Assembly: GCF_034424315.1 (NCBI RefSeq)
Contig: NZ_CP139972.1
Location: 7,138,501-7,202,500, forward strand
Source of the DNA: Chitinophaga sancti
GTDB lineage: Bacteria; Bacteroidota; Bacteroidia; Chitinophagales; Chitinophagaceae
Direction: 5' to 3'
Length of the DNA stretch: 64,000 nt
This document shows, piece after piece, positions 1 through 10,764 of the stretch; position 1 is the first letter of the stretch, and every line of letters starts with the position of its first letter. The notes under the pieces were generated by a model. The model did no database searches and was not told where the DNA came from. It was given only the letters and a program-made list of their open reading frames with translations. The position numbers and the translations under genes are program-made.

Positions 1-1856
1 CGGTTACTATACTGTTCATTAAGGATCCGCCATACTGTCTCCTGGGTTTTATAAGGCGCACGAACCCAGTTATATACCCATGGAACCTGAAAATCAGGCT
101 CATTACCAGCAGCAAACCATTCCTGGTTGTAACTGGCATTGAGCTTACTAAAGAACTCATCCAACCGCTGTTCTGCTTTCGCTTTCCCACCTGATAATTC
201 AACCAGTCCATCCAGGTTATAAGGTACCATCCAGAAATAGTTTTTATAACTAGCCTCGCGCCAATCTTCATCATATTTTTTCCAGGATCCATCTTCATTC
301 CTTGATTGCAGCCAGCCGGTAGATGGGTTATACAGGTTTTTCCATGCCTGCGCTCTTTTCAGATAACTACGCCAAAGCGTGCTGTCATTAAATGCTTCCA
401 GTGCAAAACGACCAATGGCAAAGTCTGCAGAAGTATATTCTAGCATCATTGAAGCATGCATATATCCTTTCTTAAGATACTGCTCCAGGTAAGGGCGCGT
501 GAGAATATTCTGTGATTTCGTTCCGGGCACCTCAGCTCCCCTTCGCATGATGGCCAGTGCTTTCTTTGAATCAAAATCCCTGGCACCGAAAGCATAGGCA
601 TTGGCAACCAGTATAGCGGTGGGATCGCCCTGCATAATGCCCGTTTCAGTGTCTCCCATGATCCATCGGGCAAATCCTCCGCCTGATTGTTCTGCAAATG
701 CCAGTTGGGAAGCAACCATATCAGACATTTCCTTGGGAGCCAACATACTGATCAGCTGCCCCTGGGTTCTATAGGTATCCCAGTTGCTGAATGAGGTATA
801 ATAATCACCCTTTTCCACTTTATGCACCTGGTGGTCTGCACCACTGTATTCACCATTTACATCATTGAAAACGTTCGGATGTCCAAAAGAGTGATATAAA
901 TGTGTATAGAATTGGGTAACCTGGTCGGTCTTGCCGCCGGAAACTTCTATTTTCCCCAGGTATTTATTCCAGGCGGCTGTCGCTTCCTGCTTTACCTGGT
1001 CAAATGACCATCCCGGGTTTTCAGCAGCAAGATTCTGCCTGGCATTTTCAAGTGAGACATAGGAAATGGCGAATTTATAGCCCACCGGTTTCCCTGAAGA
1101 AATATCAAAAGTAAAATAGGCACCAGAATTCTCTCCTGTTGCGGATGTGGAAGAAGCCTGAATAACTTTATCCTTCCATGTGCCGGAAGCTGTCGGACGG
1201 GCATCGAATGCTGCCACAAAATATACCTTTAGGGTAGAGGGAGATCCGCAGAAGGAACCGGTATTTGCATACCCCTCACATTTTCCCGGGCCGGTTATTT
1301 TGATTTGAGCATCAGTGATGGTGGTTGAATTAATGCCTGATCCGATCACTACCGTCATCTTTTTCTCTGAGGCCAGGCCGCGCATTCTTGCCATCCCCGT
1401 TCTTTTCGTAACGGTAAGCTCACAATCAATTTTCGCTTTCACCTTTACCTGGTAATACCCTGCTACCGCACTCTTAACCTGGTATTGGGGATCCAGGTGC
1501 AGCATCGAATCGGGCGAAGTCTTAAGTGCTCCTGGCAGCGGAAGCATCGGGAAATTTCCCAAATGTTCACAGCCAGCCCCACTGAGTTGATTTACAACAA
1601 ACCCCTTTTCTTCCGTGAAAAATGTTGGCGTAAACTGTACCATACCAAAGGGGTACATAGCCCCGGGAAACGTATATCCCGCTTCAAGATACCGCTCTTG
1701 GATCCCGTGGCCTTTTCCTTTCGAACCAATAAGGGTGTTTACTTTCTCAGCGTAATTGCCCCCGCTGCTTTTCTGCGCTAGCAGCTGTTTGCACTGAATG
1801 CAGAAAAGAAATACGATCATTAGTCGGACCTGCGTACTCTTAATTTTTAAAATCAT
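1..1856 (-). CDS. GH92 family glycosidase (alpha-mannosidase type), 3' end cut by the window edge
   Basis: The frame is open from an ATG at 1856 to the left edge, giving about 618 residues of a protein that is usually about 750. A hydrophobic signal peptide covers roughly residues 9-27 and ends LLAQ. The frame reads GYTFPGAMYPFGMVQFTPT near residue 55, then FYTHLYHSF, FSNWDTYRTQGQ and, near the cut, PDFQVPWVYNW and APYKTQE. These are hallmark blocks of GH92, calcium-dependent exo-acting alpha-mannosidases that are secreted or lipid-anchored in Bacteroidota. The C-terminal catalytic lobe continues beyond position 1. The exact linkage specificity (1,2 / 1,3 / 1,6) cannot be read from the sequence. 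A second ATG at 1820 would shorten the signal peptide and is less likely. A terminator lies just upstream, so the gene has its own promoter somewhere between about 1860 and 1960. Confidence 0.9.
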   Translation of the reverse strand, partial: MILKIKSTQVRLMIVFLFCIQCKQLLAQKSSGGNYAEKVNTLIGSKGKGHGIQERYLEAGYTFPGAMYPFGMVQFTPTFFTEEKGFVVNQLSGAGCEHLGNFPMLPLPGALKTSPDSMLHLDPQYQVKSAVAGYYQVKVKAKIDCELTVTKRTGMARMRGLASEKKMTVVIGSGINSTTITDAQIKITGPGKCEGYANTGSFCGSPSTLKVYFVAAFDARPTASGTWKDKVIQASSTSATGENSGAYFTFDISSGKPVGYKFAISYVSLENARQNLAAENPGWSFDQVKQEATAAWNKYLGKIEVSGGKTDQVTQFYTHLYHSFGHPNVFNDVNGEYSGADHQVHKVEKGDYYTSFSNWDTYRTQGQLISMLAPKEMSDMVASQLAFAEQSGGGFARWIMGDTETGIMQGDPTAILVANAYAFGARDFDSKKALAIMRRGAEVPGTKSQNILTRPYLEQYLKKGYMHASMMLEYTSADFAIGRFALEAFNDSTLWRSYLKRAQAWKNLYNPSTGWLQSRNEDGSWKKYDEDWREASYKNYFWMVPYNLDGLVELSGGKAKAEQRLDEFFSKLNASYNQEWFAAGNEPDFQVPWVYNWVRAPYKTQETVWRILNEQYSN

Positions 1857-1966
1857 TATTGTAAAGGTTAAATGATTAAGGCCCTTCACGGCCCGTGGAT
1901 CGCCGGAAGGTTTGCTGTCTTAATAGTCAAAAATATTATTTAAAAAAACAATGATCTTGAAAATCA

Positions 1967-1999
1967 TTAAAAAAAAAGATCGCCCCAAAGAGGCGATCT
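1967..1999 (-). terminator. Rho-independent terminator of the tRNA-like tract
   Basis: On the minus strand an 8-bp stem, AGATCGCC pairing with GGCGATCT, is followed by a run of nine T. It lies between the tRNA-like modules and the GH92 start, so the tRNA-like tract appears to form a separate transcription unit. Confidence 0.8.
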
Positions 2000-2004
2000 G
2001 ATAA

Positions 2005-2424
2005 TAATGTAAGGTAACAATCAAGTAAAGTATTGGCGCGCTACCATTACGCTATTCCGCATTTTACCGCGAAAGCAGGACTCGAACCTGCAACCTCCCG
2101 AACCGCAATCGAAGTAACTCTACTTTACGACACTTACAATAACTTCCAGGGCAATACCCAAAACGAAAATGAAAGGTGGGGCACTCGAATGCCGGAGTCG
2201 AACCGGATAGCTGTTACACTATTCCTCCCCTTAAGGATCGAAGTATTTCGTTTTAAACGGCACCTGAATATCTTAAAAATAGAACCGGGTAATGATTCGA
2301 AAAGGCACTTACGGTGGCGCTTATCATCCAGGGCCCCTTTCAGGCCAGGACTAAGTACCAGCATCTCCACCTGGAACGAAGAATTCCTTCTCTACGACAC
2401 CGGGATTATTTATTTTTCCCTGAC
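2005..2424 (-). ncRNA. Tract of degenerate tRNA-like modules
   Basis: The minus strand holds several tRNA-like pieces. Module 1 (about 2059-2140) has a perfect T-arm: GCAGG, a TTCGAGT loop, CCTGC at 2075-2091. Before it is an anticodon-arm-like stem-loop with a 7-nt loop reading TTGCGGT. Module 2 (about 2180-2250) has a T-arm CCGG-TTCGACT-CCGG at about 2190-2204 and a hairpin in the place of a variable arm. Module 3 (about 2340-2400) is a diverged relative of module 1: both share GTGTCGTA, GGAG and AGTCCTG in the same order. Just before the terminator (about 2022-2046) a D-arm-like string, AGCGTAATGGTAGCGC, has no T-arm after it. No module shows a full matching 7-bp acceptor stem, so I do not call functional tRNAs. 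The tract could be decayed tRNA genes, possibly from a phage, or a structured ncRNA built from them. It also yields a spurious plus-strand reading frame of the type often misannotated over tRNAs. Confidence 0.5.
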
Positions 2425-2428
2425 CATA

Positions 2429-2436
2429 CAAAGATA
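2429..2436 (-). promoter_or_regulatory. Bacteroidota -7 promoter box for the tRNA-like tract
   Basis: The minus strand reads TATCTTTG, a perfect match to the Bacteroidota sigma-A -7 consensus TAnnTTTG. It lies just upstream of module 3, and the tract ends at the terminator near 1967. A short inverted repeat (TGCGC...GCGCA, about 2447-2465) sits between the end of the preceding gene and this box. No clear -33 element was found. Confidence 0.5.
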
Positions 2437-2469
2437 ATATCATTAGTGCGCAGTCTTTTTGCGCAGGTA

Positions 2470-3561
2470 TTATTTCACCCGATAAATACTAAAACACCCA
2501 TAATCCGTTCTCACCCCCACAGTCTTATCATCCATAAACCTCACCTGCGCCCTCTTCACACAATGCTGCAACGGAAACTCATACAAAAACTCCTTCTTTA
2601 CAAAATCAAACACATACCCACGCGTTCGCTGCACACAAACCAACAATGAATTCTCCTCATTCAAACAACAATCACCTACATCCTTCGAATACGCCTCAGG
2701 TATCATCAAACCTTCCTCACTCACCTCGTCTCCCGTCACCATCTCAAAAAAGCGTATCCCACCATACAATTCATGCACAATAATCTGGCTACTATCCCTC
2801 GTCCATAACAACTGCTCCGCTATCTTAAAATCCCCTCTCAGCGTATTCACCACACTATCATCTTCCGTACTGATGACTTGTATTTCCCCCACTTTATGAT
2901 GTAATGCCAACAACTTTCCATCCGGTGAAAGTTTTGCACAAAAGGGAATAGAACCATTGACAAATTCTACATCCAATGGAAACTTTTTCGAATTAATATA
3001 ATAAGCAGGATGTGTTGCATACGCCCAGGTATCACCACCTATACTGGCAAAACTGGCTGGCTTATCCAGTCCATGCGTCAATTGAGTAAAAGCCGAAAAA
3101 TCATACTGATAAATATAATGATCCAGATCCAGCAACATCATATTCCGCTGCGCATCGTAACAAATCTCCCATGCCAGTAAGCCCGGCAAGATCAGCACCT
3201 CCGCAATATTTCCATCCGCTGTTATACGTACCAACTCATCTCTTTGCTCATCACCAGGCCGGTAAACATACACCCCATGCGGCGTTGCTGCAAACGATAA
3301 ACACCCCGTATACCCCTTCCCCAAATAAATATGTAACAGAGGATGCCCCAACGCTGCAGTTGGCGCCTTCATTACAGCGCCTTTTTTCAATAGCTCCCAT
3401 TCCTTTTTTAAAAACTGCGTAACCGCCTCTTTATGATCTGCAAAAGACTTACTGGCAGTCTTCACTTTCCCCGCAGTATTCGTTTCCGTAATCAGCGTCG
3501 TCTCCTCACAGGTTAATGTAATTGACTTCCCGCTGTTGTTATCAAATATCAGGTGTTGCAT
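2470..3561 (-). CDS. WGR-like domain plus beta-propeller protein
   Basis: A 363-residue protein without a signal peptide, so probably cytoplasmic. Residues about 1-65 resemble the WGR fold: short strands, then SKSFADHKEAVTQFLKKEW, which matches the usual WGR pattern of SFxxxxEAxxxFxK followed by K-K-G. The literal Trp-Gly-Arg triplet is absent. Residues about 70-363 show repeating beta-strand blocks with WD40-like phrases such as KLSPDGKLLALHH and LLWTRDSSQIIVHE, indicating a propeller. WGR domains occur in poly(ADP-ribose) polymerases and in stand-alone bacterial proteins; the function here is unknown. The gene stops 34 nt before the tRNA-like promoter. The domain reading is by eye. Confidence 0.7.
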   Translation of the reverse strand: MQHLIFDNNSGKSITLTCEETTLITETNTAGKVKTASKSFADHKEAVTQFLKKEWELLKKGAVMKAPTAALGHPLLHIYLGKGYTGCLSFAATPHGVYVYRPGDEQRDELVRITADGNIAEVLILPGLLAWEICYDAQRNMMLLDLDHYIYQYDFSAFTQLTHGLDKPASFASIGGDTWAYATHPAYYINSKKFPLDVEFVNGSIPFCAKLSPDGKLLALHHKVGEIQVISTEDDSVVNTLRGDFKIAEQLLWTRDSSQIIVHELYGGIRFFEMVTGDEVSEEGLMIPEAYSKDVGDCCLNEENSLLVCVQRTRGYVFDFVKKEFLYEFPLQHCVKRAQVRFMDDKTVGVRTDYGCFSIYRVK

Positions 3562-3673
3562 AAATTATTCATTACTTTAATACATCCTAAACTATAGCTA
3601 AAAATGACCCAGGCCCATTGTCTATTCACTATTGTAGCATTCATCACTCCCTGCTATGCCCAGTACATCTCAT

Positions 3674-3707
3674 AAAAAAAAGGTTGCCCCAACCAGAACA
3701 ACCTTTT
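3674..3707 (-). terminator. Terminator after the SPOR-like gene
   Basis: On the minus strand an 8-bp stem, AAAGGTTG with CAACCTTT, and a 12-nt loop are followed by T residues. It lies just downstream of the gene ending at 3716. Confidence 0.75.
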
Positions 3708-3715
3708 CAAACTCT

Positions 3716-4204
3716 TTAATCCATCGTTCCATACCAGATCATCGCCCGCTTACCATACGCATCCTTATACACCTTCTTCACATCTGCCAGCTGCTTCGCT
3801 GCTGCCACCCCACTCGCATCTGTGATCCCTGCCACCACGATATAAAACCCTTTTGCAAAGCCCTTATATCCATCAGAATACTCTACAGAAATATAATCAT
3901 CATTCTCCGCATTGCCATCTCCTCTCGCCGGGTAATACGGGAAATATTTTTCATCGCTTTCTCCTGTTTTACAAAGACCCTCCGGCCAGGTTAGTCCGAT
4001 CTTTTTATCCGGAACCAAATCACGCAGATCCAGTTTCTTCCCCAGCTTCTTTGACGCATCCTTTGCTGCCGTCAATGCCTCATCATAACTCTTTGTACTT
4101 CTAACGATAATGATTTGCTTGGGGATCTCAGTATTCCATTTTTTCTGCGCAAAACCATTTAGCGAACAAATGAAAATTAATAAAATCGAAAGAGTTGTTT
4201 TCAT
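3716..4204 (-). CDS. Secreted SPOR-like domain protein
   Basis: A 162-residue protein with a clear signal peptide (residues 1-19, cleavage after GFAQ). The C-terminal half carries a SPOR-like beta-alpha-beta pattern: YIVVAGITDASGVAAAKQLA, then DVKKVYKDAYGKRAMIWYG, as in domains that bind denuded peptidoglycan. A second pseudo-repeat around residues 27-60 (IIIVRSTKSYDEALTAAKDA) has a similar strand-helix pattern. A periplasmic, cell-wall-associated protein is likely, but the exact job is unknown. It is transcribed alone, away from GH31, with its own terminator. Confidence 0.65.
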   Translation of the reverse strand: MKTTLSILLIFICSLNGFAQKKWNTEIPKQIIIVRSTKSYDEALTAAKDASKKLGKKLDLRDLVPDKKIGLTWPEGLCKTGESDEKYFPYYPARGDGNAENDDYISVEYSDGYKGFAKGFYIVVAGITDASGVAAAKQLADVKKVYKDAYGKRAMIWYGTMD

Positions 4205-4348
4205 TACTCAATATGGGTTTAAAAATGTAGCGTGAATATATATAATAATATAAGGGGAACAAAATCTCCCGACCCGCTGACAACCATCATGTTTCCCTCC
4301 AAATAATCTCCCTATCTTCCCGCCTTACTAGAATTTCCGCGTCAAATC

Positions 4349-6904
4349 ATGAGTTACAGAGTTCTCAACATTTTCCTGCTTTTCCTCTCCCTCACAGCCC
4401 GGTCTCAAAACCCTGTGGCCAACCCGGCCTCACAAGTGACCACCGGCAATGCCCGCTTTACCATTCTCACGCCCAGCCTCATCCGCATGGAATGGAATGA
4501 CAAAGCCGCCTTTGAGGACAGAGCCTCCCTCGTTTTTATCAACAGAAACCTCCCTGTCACCCCCTTCCAAAAAAAGGAATCAGGCGAATTTCTCGAAATA
4601 AAAACCAGCAATCTTACCCTGCGCTACAAAAAGAACGCAGGCAAGTTTTCTAAAGACAACCTGAAGATCACCCTCACCCTCAACGGTCGAAAAGTTGACT
4701 GGGTACCCGGCCTCAAAGATTCCCTGAATCTTAAAGGCACCACCCGTACGCTCGATAACACCGATGGTGATGCAAAACTCGAAGATGGTATCCTCTCAAA
4801 AAGCGGTTGGACCCTCATCGACGATTCCAAACAGTTCCTCTTCGACGGAGACAAAGACTGGGATTGGGCTACCACCCGCGCTGAAGGTGATAAACAGGAC
4901 TGGTACTTCTTCGGCTACGGTCACGAGTATAAGAAAGCCTTATACGACTACACCCGCGTAGCAGGTAAAATTCCTATGCCGCCGAAATATGCATTCGGCT
5001 ACTGGTGGTCACGTTACTGGACATACTCTGACAATGAACTCAGAAGCCTCCTCAACGATTTCACCACTTACAACATCCCTATCGATGTACTGATCATCGA
5101 CATGGACTGGCACTATACCTGGGGCCTGAACATGGAATGGAAAAGAGATATGATGGGCGAACCAAAAGGATGGACTGGCTATACCTGGAATAAAAACCTC
5201 TTCCCTGAACCAGAAGAATTCCTCACCTGGGCGCATAAACGTGGTGTAAAAACCGCACTCAACCTGCACCCAGCCTCAGGTATCGCTCCGATGGAAGATC
5301 AATATAATTCCTTCGCCAAAGCCTACGGCTTCGATACCACCGGTCAGAAAAATATCCCTTTCAAAATTGAAGATAAAAAATGGACAAAGATCTATTTCGA
5401 TAGTGTCCTGCATCCAATAGAAAAACAAGGCATCGATTTCTGGTGGCTCGACTGGCAACAATGGCTGGAAAACCGCAACCTGAAAGGCCTGAGCAATACA
5501 TGGTGGCTGAACTACGCATTCTTCACCGACAAACAACGCGAAGGCGGTCGCCCACTTTTATTCCACCGCTGGGGTGGCTTGGGCAATCACCGCTATCAGA
5601 TCGGTTTTTCCGGTGATAGCCGCAGTACCTGGGCTGGATTAGCTTACCAACCTTACTTCACCGCAACCGCAAGTAACGTTGGTTATGGCTACTGGAGCCA
5701 CGATATTGGTGGTCACGTAGCTGATAATCCTGATCCTGAATTATACCTCCGCTGGATTCAGTTCGGTACTTTCAGCCCGATCTTCAGAACCCACTGTTCA
5801 AAGAGTGCATTCAATGAACGCAGGATCTGGAAATTCCCTGAACATTACAAAATGATGCTGAATGCTTACCAGCTCCGCTATACATTGAATCCTTATATCT
5901 ATACCGCTTCCCACGAAGCCTACGATTCAGGTGTATCCATCTGCCGTCCTATGTACTATGATTATTCTGAAGCTGCGGAAGCTTATACCGCAAAGGAACA
6001 GTACATGTTTGGTAATGATATGATCGTAGCACCGGTTACAGCAAAAGCAGACAGCCTTACACATCTTTCTACCAAGAAAGTTTGGTTACCTGCCGGTCAA
6101 TGGTTCGATTATTTCTCCGGTTCCCTCGTAACAGGTAACAGGTTCGTAGAAAACACATATACCTTAGACCAGGTGCCTGTATTCATTAAGGGCGGCAGCA
6201 TCATTCCTATGTATGGAAATATCAAAAACCTGCAAAAGCAATCCGATACACTGGTGTTGACAGTGATCCCCGGTGGTAGCGGTGCTACAAGGTTGTATGA
6301 AGATGATGGCAACTCTGAAGAATATAAAGACAAAGGTTACGGTATCACACCTGTGAAAAATGTAGTGGCTGCTGATGGTGAAATGGTGCTGACCATCTCT
6401 CCACGTGAAGGAGCTTACAAAGGCATGGCATCAGCCAGAAGTTACGAGATCAGGTATCCTTCCATTTATCCACCTGCTGCTATTACCGTGAACGGTAAAC
6501 CAGCTACCTGGAAATATGAAGCCAATGGATTGATGGCCGTAGTAAGCATTCCTGCTACCTCCTGTGCAGAACAGCTGGAAGTGAAAGTTACACCAAATGT
6601 AGCTGGCAAAGGAAAGGAAAACCTGCTCTACCAGGCAGCTGTCATCCTGAAACGCTTACCACAGTCAACAGAAGAAATGAAGTATGAAACTGCCAGGATT
6701 GACTGGGTAGCGAATACATCAGATTGTATCCTGTCACTGTCCAATATTTCTTCACAGATTCAATATCATCCTGAACAAACAGTATCACTGATTGAGAAAT
6801 TGAATAGAGAAATATTACCATGCATACAAACAATGAAGAGTTATCCTGGTGTGAATGCAAATACACTCAGAAAAATAACAGAACCATTGGAGCCTAAAAA
6901 ATAG
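4349..6904 (+). CDS. GH31 family glycosidase (alpha-glucosidase / alpha-xylosidase type)
   Basis: An 851-residue secreted enzyme; the signal peptide covers residues 1-19. The order is an N-terminal beta domain (about 25-200), then the (beta/alpha)8 barrel. The nucleophile is predicted as D368 in FWWLDWQQW and the acid/base as D423 in GFSGDSRSTW, with VLIIDMDWHYTWG earlier in the barrel. These are the GH31 retaining-enzyme signatures. The beta-sandwich and DUF5110-like C-terminal domains follow (VPVFIKGGSIIPMY, LYEDDGNSEEY). A helical tail of about 70 residues after 780 goes beyond the standard domains. Substrate (alpha-glucan, xyloglucan or other) is not decidable here. A strong terminator follows. 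Confidence 0.93.
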   Translation: MSYRVLNIFLLFLSLTARSQNPVANPASQVTTGNARFTILTPSLIRMEWNDKAAFEDRASLVFINRNLPVTPFQKKESGEFLEIKTSNLTLRYKKNAGKFSKDNLKITLTLNGRKVDWVPGLKDSLNLKGTTRTLDNTDGDAKLEDGILSKSGWTLIDDSKQFLFDGDKDWDWATTRAEGDKQDWYFFGYGHEYKKALYDYTRVAGKIPMPPKYAFGYWWSRYWTYSDNELRSLLNDFTTYNIPIDVLIIDMDWHYTWGLNMEWKRDMMGEPKGWTGYTWNKNLFPEPEEFLTWAHKRGVKTALNLHPASGIAPMEDQYNSFAKAYGFDTTGQKNIPFKIEDKKWTKIYFDSVLHPIEKQGIDFWWLDWQQWLENRNLKGLSNTWWLNYAFFTDKQREGGRPLLFHRWGGLGNHRYQIGFSGDSRSTWAGLAYQPYFTATASNVGYGYWSHDIGGHVADNPDPELYLRWIQFGTFSPIFRTHCSKSAFNERRIWKFPEHYKMMLNAYQLRYTLNPYIYTASHEAYDSGVSICRPMYYDYSEAAEAYTAKEQYMFGNDMIVAPVTAKADSLTHLSTKKVWLPAGQWFDYFSGSLVTGNRFVENTYTLDQVPVFIKGGSIIPMYGNIKNLQKQSDTLVLTVIPGGSGATRLYEDDGNSEEYKDKGYGITPVKNVVAADGEMVLTISPREGAYKGMASARSYEIRYPSIYPPAAITVNGKPATWKYEANGLMAVVSIPATSCAEQLEVKVTPNVAGKGKENLLYQAAVILKRLPQSTEEMKYETARIDWVANTSDCILSLSNISSQIQYHPEQTVSLIEKLNREILPCIQTMKSYPGVNANTLRKITEPLEPKK

Positions 6905-6933
6905 TTTTTTTAAATAGACGAGCAATAAAGGAG

Positions 6934-6965
6934 AAGGGTTCATGATGTCTATCATGAACCCTTTT
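6934..6965 (+). terminator. Terminator after GH31
   Basis: A 13-bp stem, AAGGGTTCATGAT with ATCATGAACCCTT, and a 4-nt loop are followed by TT. The symmetry could also stop minus-strand transcripts from the HopJ-like gene. Confidence 0.85.
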
Positions 6966-6993
6966 AAATTGTTTCAATACAACCTGTTTACAA

Positions 6994-7326
6994 TTATTTC
7001 GCTGTCAGCGCCGTGCCCTCAAACACAATCCCATCCCAACCATGCTGCATAAACTGCCTGATATTCTGATGATCCGTCGCATCCGGATGACCTAACACCG
7101 CCTGGTAATGCTCCGCAAATAATAACAAGGTCTCCTCCTTACTCCACCCATTCAATTTCGCAAAACCAAACACCTTCGCACTACCCTGGTTCTGTGTCGC
7201 CTCGTTATACACCGCTCCATTCTTAAATGCCGTAGGCTGATGTGTATAACCCGCTTCAATAAATTCAATCACCTCTTTAAAGGAAAGTGAATTTTCTTTT
7301 AATTTATTCAAAATTGCTTCTCTCAT
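6994..7326 (-). CDS. HopJ-family small protein
   Basis: A 110-residue cytoplasmic protein. The sequence has the features of the HopJ type III effector family: SFKEVIEFIEAGYTHQPTAF, NEATQNQGSAKVFGFAKL, then FAEHYQAVLGHPDATDHQNI. Despite the family name, members are common in free-living Bacteroidota and Proteobacteria that lack type III secretion, and the function is unknown. A TATTTTTG box (7332-7339 on the minus strand) lies only 5 nt before the ATG, so the transcript may be nearly leaderless. Confidence 0.8.
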   Translation of the reverse strand: MREAILNKLKENSLSFKEVIEFIEAGYTHQPTAFKNGAVYNEATQNQGSAKVFGFAKLNGWSKEETLLLFAEHYQAVLGHPDATDHQNIRQFMQHGWDGIVFEGTALTAK

Positions 7327-7410
7327 ACCTTCAAAAATATAAATTTTTGATTGCTTTCGCCTATGGCACTAGCGATACTTTTACTATATTTATCGCCATG
7401 CCAATATTAA

Positions 7411-10521
<3,111 letters not shown>

Positions 10522-10534
10522 AATTTAAAAATGA

Positions 10535-10611
10535 GGGTGGATCAAAAGTAAGAATTGCCTGCACAACAGTTTCCGCTGTCAGAGAATCTTACTTTTGATC
10601 CATCCTTTTTT
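10535..10611. repeat. Long-stem intergenic hairpin, probable terminator (repeat family copy 1)
   Basis: The arms 10535-10553 and 10587-10605 pair with one mismatch in 19, with a 33-nt spacer, followed by a T-run. The arm core ATCAAAAGTAAGA is shared with hairpins at 62017 and, more loosely, 12910. It can serve as the GH2 terminator, and the shared arm suggests a mobile or amplified repeat. Confidence 0.75.
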
Positions 10612-10764
10612 ACCTTGCATACTTAGCCTGTTGCAAAGCCATTGTATCCCCCATCAAAGCGGACGCTTCCTCATACTTCTTTCTGCCCGTCCTATAGGCC
10701 CTCTTTTTTTTACAATATTTATTTCCTATTTTTCAATAAGCACAACACTCAACCTAAATCGCTT

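Noticed and set aside
2059-2140. Complete functional tRNA-Arg with a GCG anticodon
   Set aside because: The T-arm and a 7-nt anticodon-like loop are present, but no 5' strand matches the 3' acceptor TTTCGCG, so I only call it tRNA-like.
2033-2437. Plus-strand 134-residue reading frame over the tRNA-like tract
   Set aside because: It is antisense to the T-arms and reads AGLEPATSR-type text, a typical false translation over tRNA genes.
6994-7326. A type III effector system
   Set aside because: Only the family name suggests it; no secretion genes are nearby and the family is widespread in free-living bacteria.
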